From contig JAEWWF010000403.1 in assembly GCA_023396465.1 (NCBI GenBank), forward strand, positions 1 to 11,262: a stretch of 11,262 nt of DNA. Reading direction: 5' to 3'. The position numbers were made by a program, and so were the translations under genes. Of the stretch, positions 1-7,024 are shown piece after piece. The notes under the pieces are model-generated. The model was not told where the DNA came from. It searched no databases and saw nothing but the letters and a program-made list of their open reading frames with translations. This DNA comes from Pseudomonadota bacterium (GTDB lineage: Bacteria; Pseudomonadota; Alphaproteobacteria; Rhodospirillales; Rhodospirillaceae). Position 1 is the first letter of the stretch. Each line of letters begins with the position of its first letter.

Positions 1-2038
1 CCGTCAGGTCGAGGCGCTTGGAAATCGCCCACGGTCGCAGCAGGGTGGCGATGCGGTCCAGCAGGTCGCGCGGCGAGAAATCGACGGCGGCCAGCGCCAG
101 GGTGCCGGAGGTGATGCGGCTGACGTCGAGGATGTCCCCCACCAGCCGCAGCAGGGTGTCGCCGGCCCGGTGGATGGTGTCCACGTAGCCGGCCTGGGTC
201 TTGGTCAGGCGGGTGCCGGCCAGCAATTGCACCATGCCGAGGATGCCGCTCATGGGGGTGCGGATCTCGTGGCTCATCACCGCCATGAAGTCGGACTTGG
301 CGCGGGCGAGGTCTTCCGCCTCGCGCTTGGCGCGGGCCATCAGTTCCTCGCCCTGGCGGCGCTCGGTGATGTCGGTGCCGACGGCAATGGCGGCGTCCTC
401 GCCGTCGTACTCCAGCGCCAATGCCGAACACAGCGCCCAGCGCGGCCCCTCCGGCCCGTCCCGCAGACGGATTTCCATGTCGTCGAGGCGGCGGTCGCGG
501 CGGAGGGTGCCCATCACCCGCTCGAACTCCACCCGGTCGGGGAAGAAGCCGACGGCGCCAAGACCGACCGCCGTCTCCTGCGGCACATCGAGAAGCTCCG
601 CCGCCGGGTGATTGCAGAACAGAATGCGGCCGTCGCTCAGCCGTACCACCACCATGGGCAGGGGAACCGCCTGGAGCAAGCGACGCAACTGCTCCTGCCC
701 GGCCCGCAGGACGGCATCGGCGCTGCGGCGGGCGGCAACGTCAAGGAAGCCGCCGAGGATCGCCGGACGGCCGTTGTAGGTGATGAGAGCGGCCGAGACC
801 TCCACCCATATCGGGCGGCCGCGCCGGGTGCGCAGGGCGATCTCCATGCCGTGGACGGTGCCCTCGGCATCCAGTCTCCGCAGCAGCCGGGCGCGGTCGG
901 CCGGGTCGGCGTAGAAACTGTCGCAAGGCAGCGTGGTGGGATCTTCGTCATTCAGCTCGAACAGCGCGCGGGCACCCCGGTTGACGGCCAGCGGGCGGTT
1001 CTCGATGCGGTCGGTCACCGCCAGCGGTACCGGCGCCGCCTCGAACACCCGCCGCAGGGTTTCACCGCTTTCGCGCAGGGCGGCCTCGGCGGCGATGCGT
1101 TCGGTGACATCCTGATCGATGCCGAACAGCCGCACCACCCGGCCGTCGGCTCCGAATTCGCGGTAGCCCTTGGAGAAGATGTGGCGCACTTCGCCATCGG
1201 GTCGGACGATGCGGAACATCCGCTCCTTCTCGCGCCAGGTCTGGTCCTCGGCATCGGCCAGGATGTCGGGCAGGTCGTCGGGGTGGACGCGGGCGAGGAA
1301 GGCGTCGAAACCGCGCACTGGATTGGCCGGATCGTTCGCCAGCCCGAAGATGCGTTCCAGTTCGCGCGACCACAGGGCTTCATCGGGGCCGGGGTAGAAA
1401 TCGTAGCAGCCGATGCGGGCCAGGGTTTCGATTTCGCGCAGCAGCCTGGTGTTGTTCTCCAAGTCGCGCAGCTTGCGGCGCAGCGCGCCGTCGGCGACCT
1501 GACGCTGACTGGCGTTGCGGAATCCAAGCACGGCGGTGTCGTCATCGAGCAGGCGGGCGGTGACCTCCAGCGGCACAACACCACCGTCGGCGGCACGGCC
1601 GATGCATTCGCGCACGCCGTTGCGCTCGATGCCGAGGGCGGTCAGGCTGGCGGCTTCGGCGGCGCCGGGAATCATGTCCTCCAGCGGGCGGCCGACCAGC
1701 GGGGGGGTGGTGCCGAACAGGGCTTCGGCGGCGGCATTGGCGGCGGTTACCCTGCGGGCCGGCGTGACCGCCACCACGGCATCGGCTTGTCCGTCCAGCA
1801 ACCGGGCCATCAGGCGGGTGCGGCGGTGGCAGCGGGCGGCGGCGGCGAGTGCCCCGGCCGCTCCCGCCATCGCCACCAAGGCTCCCGCCGGGGCGGCCAG
1901 CGGCACCGTCAAGGGAGCGCTGGCGGCAACCGCCAGACCAACGATGACAAGGGCGCCGGTGACGGCAAGGGCTGGCGGCGGAGCGGTCATCGGCGGGCTG
2001 GGTCCGGCGGGCAGGGGATCCTGAACCAAGCCTAGCAT
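1..2038 (-). CDS. Membrane-anchored multi-PAS sensor histidine kinase (3' end beyond window)
   Basis: Reading the minus strand from an ATG at 2038 gives 679 uninterrupted residues to the window edge. Residues about 23-68 form two hydrophobic segments (a membrane hairpin). Four PAS-like domains follow at roughly 78-180, 200-312 (PAS_3 type, with HPDD near 252 and ending DQDVTERI), 320-432 and 441-560 (ending GTDITERR). A short coiled linker leads to a HisKA dimerisation box, SHEIRTPMSGILG, with the phospho-acceptor His at about 590 and DILDVSRI near 636. The HATPase_c domain and any receiver domain must lie to the left of position 1, so hybrid or simple kinase cannot be decided. With only a tiny external loop, sensing is probably cytoplasmic through the PAS domains, whose ligands or cofactors are not readable here. 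The start is uncertain: no clear Shine-Dalgarno precedes 2038, a stop lies in frame at 2078-2080, and Met17 at 1990 is the alternative. No partner regulator is visible. Confidence 0.93.
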   Translation of the reverse strand, partial: MLGLVQDPLPAGPSPPMTAPPPALAVTGALVIVGLAVAASAPLTVPLAAPAGALVAMAGAAGALAAAARCHRRTRLMARLLDGQADAVVAVTPARRVTAANAAAEALFGTTPPLVGRPLEDMIPGAAEAASLTALGIERNGVRECIGRAADGGVVPLEVTARLLDDDTAVLGFRNASQRQVADGALRRKLRDLENNTRLLREIETLARIGCYDFYPGPDEALWSRELERIFGLANDPANPVRGFDAFLARVHPDDLPDILADAEDQTWREKERMFRIVRPDGEVRHIFSKGYREFGADGRVVRLFGIDQDVTERIAAEAALRESGETLRRVFEAAPVPLAVTDRIENRPLAVNRGARALFELNDEDPTTLPCDSFYADPADRARLLRRLDAEGTVHGMEIALRTRRGRPIWVEVSAALITYNGRPAILGGFLDVAARRSADAVLRAGQEQLRRLLQAVPLPMVVVRLSDGRILFCNHPAAELLDVPQETAVGLGAVGFFPDRVEFERVMGTLRRDRRLDDMEIRLRDGPEGPRWALCSALALEYDGEDAAIAVGTDITERRQGEELMARAKREAEDLARAKSDFMAVMSHEIRTPMSGILGMVQLLAGTRLTKTQAGYVDTIHRAGDTLLRLVGDILDVSRITSGTLALAAVDFSPRDLLDRIATLLRPWAISKRLDLT

Positions 2039-2143
2039 GGTGGAAGGGTGGCATCCATGCGGCAGTCCCCGCCGTGGTCACGCTCCCCCCGTCCGGGAGG
2101 AAACCGGCACGGCGCGGCGAGCGGATGCCGCTCCTCAAAAGCA

Positions 2144-2174
2144 CCTTGCCGCCCGCGGGGGGCGGGCGGCAAGG
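2144..2174 (-). terminator. Intrinsic terminator of the chemoreceptor gene
   Basis: There is a perfect 13-bp stem (CCTTGCCGCCCGC at 2144-2156 with GCGGGCGGCAAGG at 2162-2174) and a 5-nt loop. Read on the minus strand, it is followed by TGCTTTTG. It starts 37 bases downstream of the chemoreceptor stop and precedes the histidine kinase start at 2038. The kinase is therefore probably transcribed separately, or by readthrough. The T-run is short (four). Confidence 0.8.
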
Positions 2175-2211
2175 CTGGCACGCGGCAAACGCCGGGGGAG
2201 AGGGAGAGACG

Positions 2212-4257
2212 TCAGCTCGCGCGCACCTGGACGAGGAAGTTCTGCATTTCGCGGCCAAGCCGGGCCGCCTGTTCCTGCAACTCCTCGGATGCGGTGAGGA
2301 CCTGCCCGGAAGCGGCGCCCGTCTCGCCGGCGGCGCGGGTGACGCCGGCGATGTGGTTGCTGACCTCCTGCGTGCCGTGGGCCGCCTGCTGGACATTGCG
2401 CGCGATCTCCTGGGTCGCCGCCGTCTGTTCCTCCACCGCCGCGGCGATGGTGGACGAGATGGAGTCGATCTCGTTGATCGTGCGCGAGATGCTCTGGATG
2501 GCGTCCACCGTATCCTTGGTGGCGGTCTGGATCTCGGTGATCTGGGCGCCGATCTGGCCGGTGGCGTGGGCCGTCTGGTTGGCCAGCTGCTTGACCTCGT
2601 TGGCGACTACGGCGAAGCCCTTGCCGGCATCGCCGGCCCGTGCCGCTTCGATGGTGGCGTTGAGGGCCAGAAGGTTGGTCTGCTCGGCGATGTCGGTGAT
2701 GAGGGCCACCACCTCGCCGATCTTCGAGGCCGCGCCGGCCAGACCGCGCACCAGACTGTCGGTCCGTTCCGCCTCGCGCACCGCCTGATGGGCGACCTGC
2801 GACGATTGCGCCACCTGACGGCCGATTTCGGCGATGGAGGCGTGCAGTTCCTCCGACGCGGCGGCGACGGTCTGCACGTTGCTCGATGCTTCCTCCGACG
2901 CCGCCGAGACGAACTCGGCCTGGCGGCTGGCGCTGGCGGCGGCATCGGCCATGGTTTCGGCGGTGCTCTTCATCTGGGCGGAGGCGGCGGTGACGGCCGA
3001 GACGATGCCGCCGACGGCGCTTTCAAAGTCGTCCGCCAGCCCCTGCATGAGGGCGCGGCGTTCTTCCTCGGCGCGGCGGTCGGCTTCCTCCTTCTCCGCC
3101 TCGTGCCGGCGGTTGGCCTCGGCGTGATCCTTGAACACCTGCACGGCGGCGGCCATGCGGCCGATCTCGTCGCCGCGGCCGCGGGCGGGGATGTCCACCG
3201 ACAGGTCGCCGTCGGCCAGCCGGGTCATGGCGTCGGTCATGGCCCGCACCGGACGCGACAGGCCGGTGCCGAGGACGACGGCAAGCACGCAGCCGATCAC
3301 CAGTCCGATGCCACCCACCGCCGGGGTCACCGTGGTGGCGGTGGCGGTTTCGGACAGGGCGGATTCCTTGATACGGGCGGCTTCGTCCTGGGTCGCCTTC
3401 AGCAGACCGTCGACCGCCGTTTGCAGGGCGCGGGCGCGGCCGGCGAGGGACGATTCCATCATGCTGCGCAGCTGGGCACCGCCCATCTTGACGCTGGCAA
3501 AGCTCTCCGACGTGGTTTGCAGGGCCGCCTTCAGGGTCTCCAGGTTGGCGCGCTGGCGGTCGGTGGTCAGGCTGTAGCCCACCAGTTCCAGCGGCGTCGC
3601 CAGCGATCCCAGGTTCTCGGCCACCGCTTCGGCCGCCTTGGGGTCCTGGTCGGCCAGGAAGTCGGCGATGTTGTAGCGCAGCAGCACCGCATCCTCGCGG
3701 GCCGGCCGCAGGTAGGAGGCGGCTTCCGAATTGCCCGACAGCAGCGCGTCGTCGAGCATGATGGAAATGGTTTCCAGCACCGTCTGGGCACCGGGTTGAA
3801 GCACCTCCGCCACCTGCTTGTCCCAGGTGCGTTGAGCTTCGGCGTAGCGGTTGAACGCGGCGACATAGATGGTGAAGGACTTTTCCGCCGCCTCGGCGGT
3901 TTCGCGGGTGGCGTCGTCATGGGCGCGGGCGACGGCCTGGGTGAACAGCGGCTTCAGATCCGCCGCCACGCTGTCAAAGTCCTTGGCCTTCAGTTCATCC
4001 CGGCTGGCGGCGAATTCCTGGGCGCGCAGACGCAGGTCGGCGAACCGGCCGGTGATGGCGAAGGTGACTTCCTCGGTCACCACCATGTCGGCGAAGCGCT
4101 GCACTTCGGTGCCGGTACGGGTGGCGCTGACCATCGCCGCTCCCGACACGGCCACCAGCACCAGCAGCACCGTGGAGATGCCGAGGATGATCTTGGTGCG
4201 AATGCCCATTGTCAGGCCGAAGCGGGAGGCCCCGGGCTGGCGCGGTACCCTCTTCAT
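2212..4257 (-). CDS. Methyl-accepting chemotaxis protein with large helical sensor domain
   Basis: The product is 681 aa, an inner-membrane chemoreceptor that signals to CheA/CheW. TM1 is at about 22-45 and the periplasmic part at about 46-308. TM2 is at about 310-332, HAMP at about 333-385 and the signalling domain at about 425-640. The conserved hairpin tip is clear: [19 protein letters not shown] at 525-543, then [15 protein letters not shown]. The roughly 260-residue ligand-binding region is almost wholly helical and longer than a simple four-helix bundle. Its length would fit a helical bimodular (HBM-like) sensor, but the family cannot be settled by eye and the ligand is unknown. The C-terminus (QVRAS) lacks a CheR/CheB-tethering pentapeptide. 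The start at 4257 is supported by GGGGAG six bases upstream on the minus strand; Met17 at 4209 is a weaker alternative. No che genes are adjacent, as is common for scattered receptors in alphaproteobacteria. Confidence 0.95.
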   Translation of the reverse strand: MKRVPRQPGASRFGLTMGIRTKIILGISTVLLVLVAVSGAAMVSATRTGTEVQRFADMVVTEEVTFAITGRFADLRLRAQEFAASRDELKAKDFDSVAADLKPLFTQAVARAHDDATRETAEAAEKSFTIYVAAFNRYAEAQRTWDKQVAEVLQPGAQTVLETISIMLDDALLSGNSEAASYLRPAREDAVLLRYNIADFLADQDPKAAEAVAENLGSLATPLELVGYSLTTDRQRANLETLKAALQTTSESFASVKMGGAQLRSMMESSLAGRARALQTAVDGLLKATQDEAARIKESALSETATATTVTPAVGGIGLVIGCVLAVVLGTGLSRPVRAMTDAMTRLADGDLSVDIPARGRGDEIGRMAAAVQVFKDHAEANRRHEAEKEEADRRAEEERRALMQGLADDFESAVGGIVSAVTAASAQMKSTAETMADAAASASRQAEFVSAASEEASSNVQTVAAASEELHASIAEIGRQVAQSSQVAHQAVREAERTDSLVRGLAGAASKIGEVVALITDIAEQTNLLALNATIEAARAGDAGKGFAVVANEVKQLANQTAHATGQIGAQITEIQTATKDTVDAIQSISRTINEIDSISSTIAAAVEEQTAATQEIARNVQQAAHGTQEVSNHIAGVTRAAGETGAASGQVLTASEELQEQAARLGREMQNFLVQVRAS

Positions 4258-4278
4258 GTGATGCTCCCCTGTCTCGTC

Positions 4279-4298
4279 GGTCGTCCCTGGGACGGACC
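4279..4298. repeat. Near-palindrome in chemoreceptor leader
   Basis: CGTCCC (4282-4287), one central base and GGGACG (4289-4294) form a 13-nt palindrome. Flanking GGT/ACC extends it imperfectly to 4279-4298. It lies 22 bases upstream of the chemoreceptor start and downstream of the candidate promoter. It could be an operator half-site pair or simply GC-rich coincidence. Confidence 0.35.
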
Positions 4299-4322
4299 GC
4301 AGCAGTTCTTCTTGTCAGGGTC

Positions 4323-4351
4323 ATGCTACGAAAGGTGGACGCAATCGCCAA
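4323..4351 (-). promoter_or_regulatory. Candidate sigma70-type promoter of the chemoreceptor gene
   Basis: On the minus strand TTGGCG (4346-4351) and TAGCAT (4323-4328) are separated by exactly 17 bases. Each hexamer matches the consensus at four of six positions. Transcription would start near 4316, leaving a leader of about 58 bases. This is sequence pattern only; a flagellar-type sigma28 promoter was looked for and not seen. Confidence 0.4.
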
Positions 4352-4417
4352 CCGGGGAAATCGGGTATCTGTTCGGCGGGAAAAGGTGTACGGGGCGAAA
4401 TGTGACCGGCAGCAGCC

Positions 4418-5257
4418 TTACGTTCTGCTCAACCACTCCACCCGCCAGCCGGCACCTCCGTCCCGGCCGAGCACGGCCGACAGCCATGGCAGCAGGGCGG
4501 TCGCCTGGTCGGCCAGCAGCCACGGCGGGTTGATGAAGATCATGCCGGTGCCGGTCAGGCGGTTGCCCGGATCGGGGGCGGTGATGGTGAGTTCGGTCAG
4601 CAGCACGTCGCCCAGCCCGGCGCCGGCGAGCGCACCATGGAAACGGGGCACCTGCCCGCCGCCCTTCACCGGGTACCACAGGGCATAGGTCCCGCTCGGC
4701 CATTTGGCATGGGCGGTCTGGAGAGTCTCGATCAGGCGGGTGAACTCGTCGGGCTGCTCGAACGGCGGGTCGACCAGCACCACGCCCCGCCGCTCCTTCG
4801 GCGGCACATAGGCTTTCAGGGCGGTGTAGCCGTCCAGGGGGACCACCTTCACCTGACGGTCGCGGGCGAATTCGGCCTTCAGGGTCTCGACGTCCTCGGG
4901 GTGCAGTTCCACCGCCACCAGCCGGTCGGCGGGGCGCATGAGGGCGCGGGCCAGCCTGGGCGACCCCGGATACCACCGCCCCGGCCGCCCGGCGGCAACG
5001 GTGTCGAGGGCGCGGCGGTAGGGCCCCAGCTCCGGCGGCGGCGATCCGGCGGCCAGAACCCGGTCGATGCCGTCGCGCGATTCTCCCGTGCGCCGGGCCG
5101 GTTCCGACTCGAGGTCATAGGCACCGATGCCGGCATGGGTGTCGAGCACGAAGAATGGCTTGTCCTTGCGGGTCAGGTAGTCGATCACCAGCGCCAGCAG
5201 CGCATGTTTCACCACATCGGCGAAGTTTCCGGCGTGGTAGATATGCCTGTAATTCAT
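4418..5257 (-). CDS. rlmJ: 23S rRNA (adenine(2030)-N6)-methyltransferase RlmJ
   Basis: The product is 279 aa, almost exactly the length of E. coli RlmJ (280 aa). RlmJ is a cytoplasmic SAM-dependent enzyme that methylates N6 of A2030 in 23S rRNA. The N-terminus MNYRHIYHAGNFADVVKH is the family signature and fixes the start at 5257; the frame is open upstream to a possible ATG at 5389, but that extension does not resemble the family. The SAM-binding loop is LDTHAGIG (38-45). The N6-adenine methyltransferase motif is DPPF (163-166), where E. coli has a DPPY form; aromatic substitution at the last position is tolerated in this class. A second family segment, SGTYALWYPVKG, is at 188-199. The Shine-Dalgarno is weak (AGGGC about six bases upstream). 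It is a single-gene unit as far as visible, upstream of and co-directional with the chemoreceptor but 160 bp away and functionally unrelated. Confidence 0.96.
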   Translation of the reverse strand: MNYRHIYHAGNFADVVKHALLALVIDYLTRKDKPFFVLDTHAGIGAYDLESEPARRTGESRDGIDRVLAAGSPPPELGPYRRALDTVAAGRPGRWYPGSPRLARALMRPADRLVAVELHPEDVETLKAEFARDRQVKVVPLDGYTALKAYVPPKERRGVVLVDPPFEQPDEFTRLIETLQTAHAKWPSGTYALWYPVKGGGQVPRFHGALAGAGLGDVLLTELTITAPDPGNRLTGTGMIFINPPWLLADQATALLPWLSAVLGRDGGAGWRVEWLSRT

Positions 5258-5292
5258 GGATGCCCTGTGCCCTTTACATGAGTCTTGCAGGT

Positions 5293-5330
5293 TTTCGCCG
5301 GTCGGAGCATATAGCGCGACCGGGGCGAAA
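5293..5330. repeat. Long inverted repeat upstream of rlmJ
   Basis: TTTCGCCGGTCG (5293-5304) is mirrored by CGACC-GG-GGCGAAA (5317-5330). This gives a 12-bp stem interrupted by a 2-nt bulge around a 12-nt centre that contains CATATA. Read on the minus strand, the centre gives TATATG, a possible -10 box for rlmJ with only a weak -35 match. It lies 36-73 bases upstream of the rlmJ start. It could be an operator or a leader hairpin; no U-tract follows on either strand, so it is unlikely to be a terminator. Confidence 0.5.
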
Positions 5331-5336
5331 GAACAG

Positions 5337-5351
5337 GGCAGCAGTGCTGCC
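5337..5351. repeat. 15-nt palindrome upstream of rlmJ
   Basis: GGCAGCA, one central G, then TGCTGCC form a perfect 7-bp inverted repeat with a one-base centre. It sits six bases beyond the longer inverted repeat on the far side from rlmJ. Its position would suit a regulator binding just upstream of an rlmJ promoter, but no regulator family is suggested by the sequence. Confidence 0.4.
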
Positions 5352-5618
5352 GCGTGTCGGGGATCACCCTCGTGCTCCGTTGATGTCAATCGCTCGATCG
5401 TTCGCTGCCATGGATGATGCGGCGCACCGAATCGACCGGCCCGCCGGGCTTTAGGAAGGCGGCGGCGGAGCCTCCGGCGATGGCGGAGAGGGCCTCCGAA
5501 TGCCTTGCCGAGCGGGAGTTTTATGGCTTTCGTCAGGGGGCGGGGGGGGGCTGCGACACGGCTTTGTCACGGCCTGTTCACTTTCGCGATTTCGATGCCT
5601 GGGTTTGATATTTTTCAC

Positions 5619-5647
5619 TTTCACGAAGAAGGGTGGCTACGCATTAT
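5619..5647 (+). promoter_or_regulatory. Candidate sigma70-type promoter of pal
   Basis: TTTCAC (5619-5624) and CATTAT (5642-5647) are separated by exactly 17 bases in a locally AT-rich stretch of an otherwise GC-rich window. Transcription would begin near 5654, giving a leader of about 46 bases before the pal ATG at 5700. Pattern-based only. Confidence 0.5.
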
Positions 5648-5699
5648 GCAGACGCCCGCCCCGACGGGATGCCCACGCATTTTATCTCTGGAGATTTTG

Positions 5700-6194
5700 A
5701 TGAAACGGTTTGTCGTGTCCTCGACGGTCGCCCTGGCTGTCGCCTTCCTGGCTGCCTGCTCCTCGACCTCGGACGAGGCCGGTGCTGCCGCCGGTACCGG
5801 CGCGGGCACTGCTCCGGCTTCGGCCGCCGCCTACGCCCCCGGCTCCGCCGCCGAGTTCCAGGCCGTCGTCGGTGATCGCGTGTTCTTCGACTTCGACAGC
5901 TATGCCCTGACCGCCCCGGCTCAGGACACCCTGCGCAAGCAGGCCGCGTGGCTGAAGCAGTACCCGGAGCGCAAGCTGTCCGTCGAAGGGCACGCCGACG
6001 AGCGCGGCACCCGCGAGTACAACCTGGCCCTCGGCGAACGCCGCGCCAACTCCGTGCGCGAGTTCCTGCTGACCCAGGGCGTCAACGGCGCCCGCCTGAA
6101 GGTCGTCTCCTACGGTAAGGAGCGTCCGACCTGCACCGAGGCCGCCGAGGCGTGCTGGTCGCAGAACCGTCGTGGCGTTTCGGTCGTCGAGTAA
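5700..6194 (+). CDS. pal: Peptidoglycan-associated lipoprotein Pal
   Basis: The product is 164 aa, an outer-membrane lipoprotein that binds peptidoglycan and TolB/TolA to keep the outer membrane attached and constrict it at division. The signal peptide ends in lipobox LAAC with the lipidated Cys at 20. A flexible Ala/Gly/Thr/Ser-rich linker (about 21-50) follows. The OmpA-like domain starts at VFFDFDSYALT (61-71) and contains GHADERGTREYNLALGERRA (97-116), whose Asp100 and Arg residues belong to the diaminopimelate-binding site. The end TCTEAAEACWSQNRRGVSVV is characteristic of Pal rather than OmpA. The start at 5700 is fixed by GGAG six bases upstream and the lipoprotein signal; the frame stays open upstream to 5505, but that extension would bury the signal peptide. 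tolB and ybgF/cpoB, usual neighbours, are absent; rlmJ lies upstream and an unrelated secreted protein downstream. It could be the main Pal relocated or a paralogue. Confidence 0.96.
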   Translation: MKRFVVSSTVALAVAFLAACSSTSDEAGAAAGTGAGTAPASAAAYAPGSAAEFQAVVGDRVFFDFDSYALTAPAQDTLRKQAAWLKQYPERKLSVEGHADERGTREYNLALGERRANSVREFLLTQGVNGARLKVVSYGKERPTCTEAAEACWSQNRRGVSVVE

Positions 6195-6247
6195 TCGACG
6201 CAGTGTCGGACGTCGAGTGATCGGCGTCCCGCCATGCGTGTCCGGCG

Positions 6248-6281
6248 CCGGCCTTCCGCCCCAGTGGCCGCGGAAGGCCGG
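6248..6281 (+). terminator. Strong hairpin after pal, no U-tract
   Basis: A perfect 12-bp stem (CCGGCCTTCCGC at 6248-6259 with GCGGAAGGCCGG at 6270-6281) encloses a 10-nt loop, 54 bases past the pal stop. The plus-strand tail is TTGCCG followed by seven A's, so it is not a canonical intrinsic terminator. It may protect the pal mRNA 3' end or act with a termination factor. Confidence 0.4.
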
Positions 6282-6418
6282 TTGCCGCAAAAAAAGACCA
6301 TTTCCGCGCCATAAAAAGCGCGAATTTCCGTCCTAGACCTGTGGGTATGCGGGCGCTGCGGCCCGCACCTGTCGGCGCGACGGGCGCCGCTCGGACGACG
6401 ATCTTGGGGATCCCTGGA

Positions 6419-6928
6419 ATGTATCGTTTCGCGACGCCGCTTGCCGTGCTCGCCCTGATCGGCATGACCGCCGGCCCGGCCCTTGCCGCCGACCCGGTGC
6501 CGGAACGCAAGCCCAGCAAAGGCACCATCACCCTGGTCAACCGCGCCGAGGCGCCGGAGTGCGCCTTCACCGGCAAACGGGTGGTGTCCCTGCTGTCCCG
6601 GGATGACGTGGTCGCCGCCACCGAATTCCGCCAGTTCTACGAAGCTTTCGATTGCCCCTCGCTGCACCTGGCCGCCGCCTTCGGCTGCGCCGTGGATGTG
6701 CCCGAGGACGTGGAAGAGCCGGTCAACGACCGCATCGAACGCTGTTGGGAACAGCCGTCGTCGCGGCCGCTGCCGGTGATCGCCGCGCCGGCCAAGCCCG
6801 CGCCCGATGCCGCCACCGGCGATGTTCCGGCGGACGAGGCCAAGCCGGCCGCCGAGGCCAAGCCCGAATCGAAGACCGACGCGCCGGCCGCCAGCGGCAC
6901 CGCGCCGGCTCCGGCCAAGGCTCACTAA
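6419..6928 (+). CDS. Secreted four-cysteine protein of unknown function
   Basis: The product is 169 aa and I do not recognise its family. Residues 1-23 form a Sec signal peptide with a likely cut after ALA (23|24), so it should be periplasmic or exported. The mature part has a compact stretch of about 85 residues (30-115) with four cysteines (48, 79, 90, 109), compatible with two disulfides. A low-complexity tail rich in Ala, Pro, Lys, Glu and Asp (about 116-169) resembles a flexible or wall-spanning linker. The ATG at 6419 is chosen because it starts the signal peptide; the Shine-Dalgarno is poor (GGGG about 9 bases upstream), and an upstream in-frame ATG at 6341 would add 26 residues and hide the signal. 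The gene lies 96 bases before the GH17-GT2 gene on the same strand with no terminator between, so the two may be co-transcribed and the protein may assist glucan synthesis or export. That link is inference from position alone. Confidence 0.8.
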   Translation: MYRFATPLAVLALIGMTAGPALAADPVPERKPSKGTITLVNRAEAPECAFTGKRVVSLLSRDDVVAATEFRQFYEAFDCPSLHLAAAFGCAVDVPEDVEEPVNDRIERCWEQPSSRPLPVIAAPAKPAPDAATGDVPADEAKPAAEAKPESKTDAPAASGTAPAPAKAH

Positions 6929-7024
6929 GCCCTTTACTCCGTCACCCTTTTCGGTTTTCACGCCGGCCAGGGCCCGCACTCCGCGTCAGGCACCGCCGAT
7001 CTTGCTCCAAGGAGCACGCCGTCC

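Larger units (their letters stand above)
5258..5699. other. Gene-free region between divergent rlmJ and pal
   Basis: These 442 bases separate rlmJ (minus) from pal (plus). Open frames here are short or are N-terminal extensions of pal or rlmJ with no family resemblance. The region holds two inverted repeats near rlmJ, a G5-C-G9 tract at 5536-5550, and an AT-richer stretch from about 5605 with the likely pal promoter. No RNA gene is recognised. Confidence 0.7.

Noticed and set aside
1699..1705. G7 run inside the kinase gene as a possible frameshift
   Set aside because: The frame reads straight through it in the first PAS domain with sensible sequence on both sides, so there is no sign of a shift in this copy.
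170..2035. 621-codon plus-strand open frame
   Set aside because: It lies opposite the histidine kinase, whose frame shows clear PAS and HisKA motifs. The plus product is low-complexity (Gly, Ala, Gln, His rich) with no recognisable domain; long antisense frames are expected at this GC content.
4258..4417. Possible sigma54 promoter before the chemoreceptor (GG/GC pair near 4340-4350)
   Set aside because: The GG and GC elements are only about five bases apart, not the ten needed for a -24/-12 promoter.
2074..4533. 819-codon plus-strand open frame
   Set aside because: It runs antisense to the entire chemoreceptor gene and ends antisense to rlmJ. The product is Gly/His/Arg-rich without motifs, while the opposite strand has a textbook chemoreceptor signalling domain.
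5258..5389. 44-residue N-terminal extension of rlmJ
   Set aside because: RlmJ proteins begin at the conserved YRH..HAGN motif, which starts at 5257; the extension is unlike the family and covers the inverted repeats.
5505..5699. N-terminal 65-residue extension of pal
   Set aside because: It would place residues before the lipoprotein signal peptide and destroy export. The ATG at 5700 has a good ribosome binding site and a proper lipobox at residue 20.
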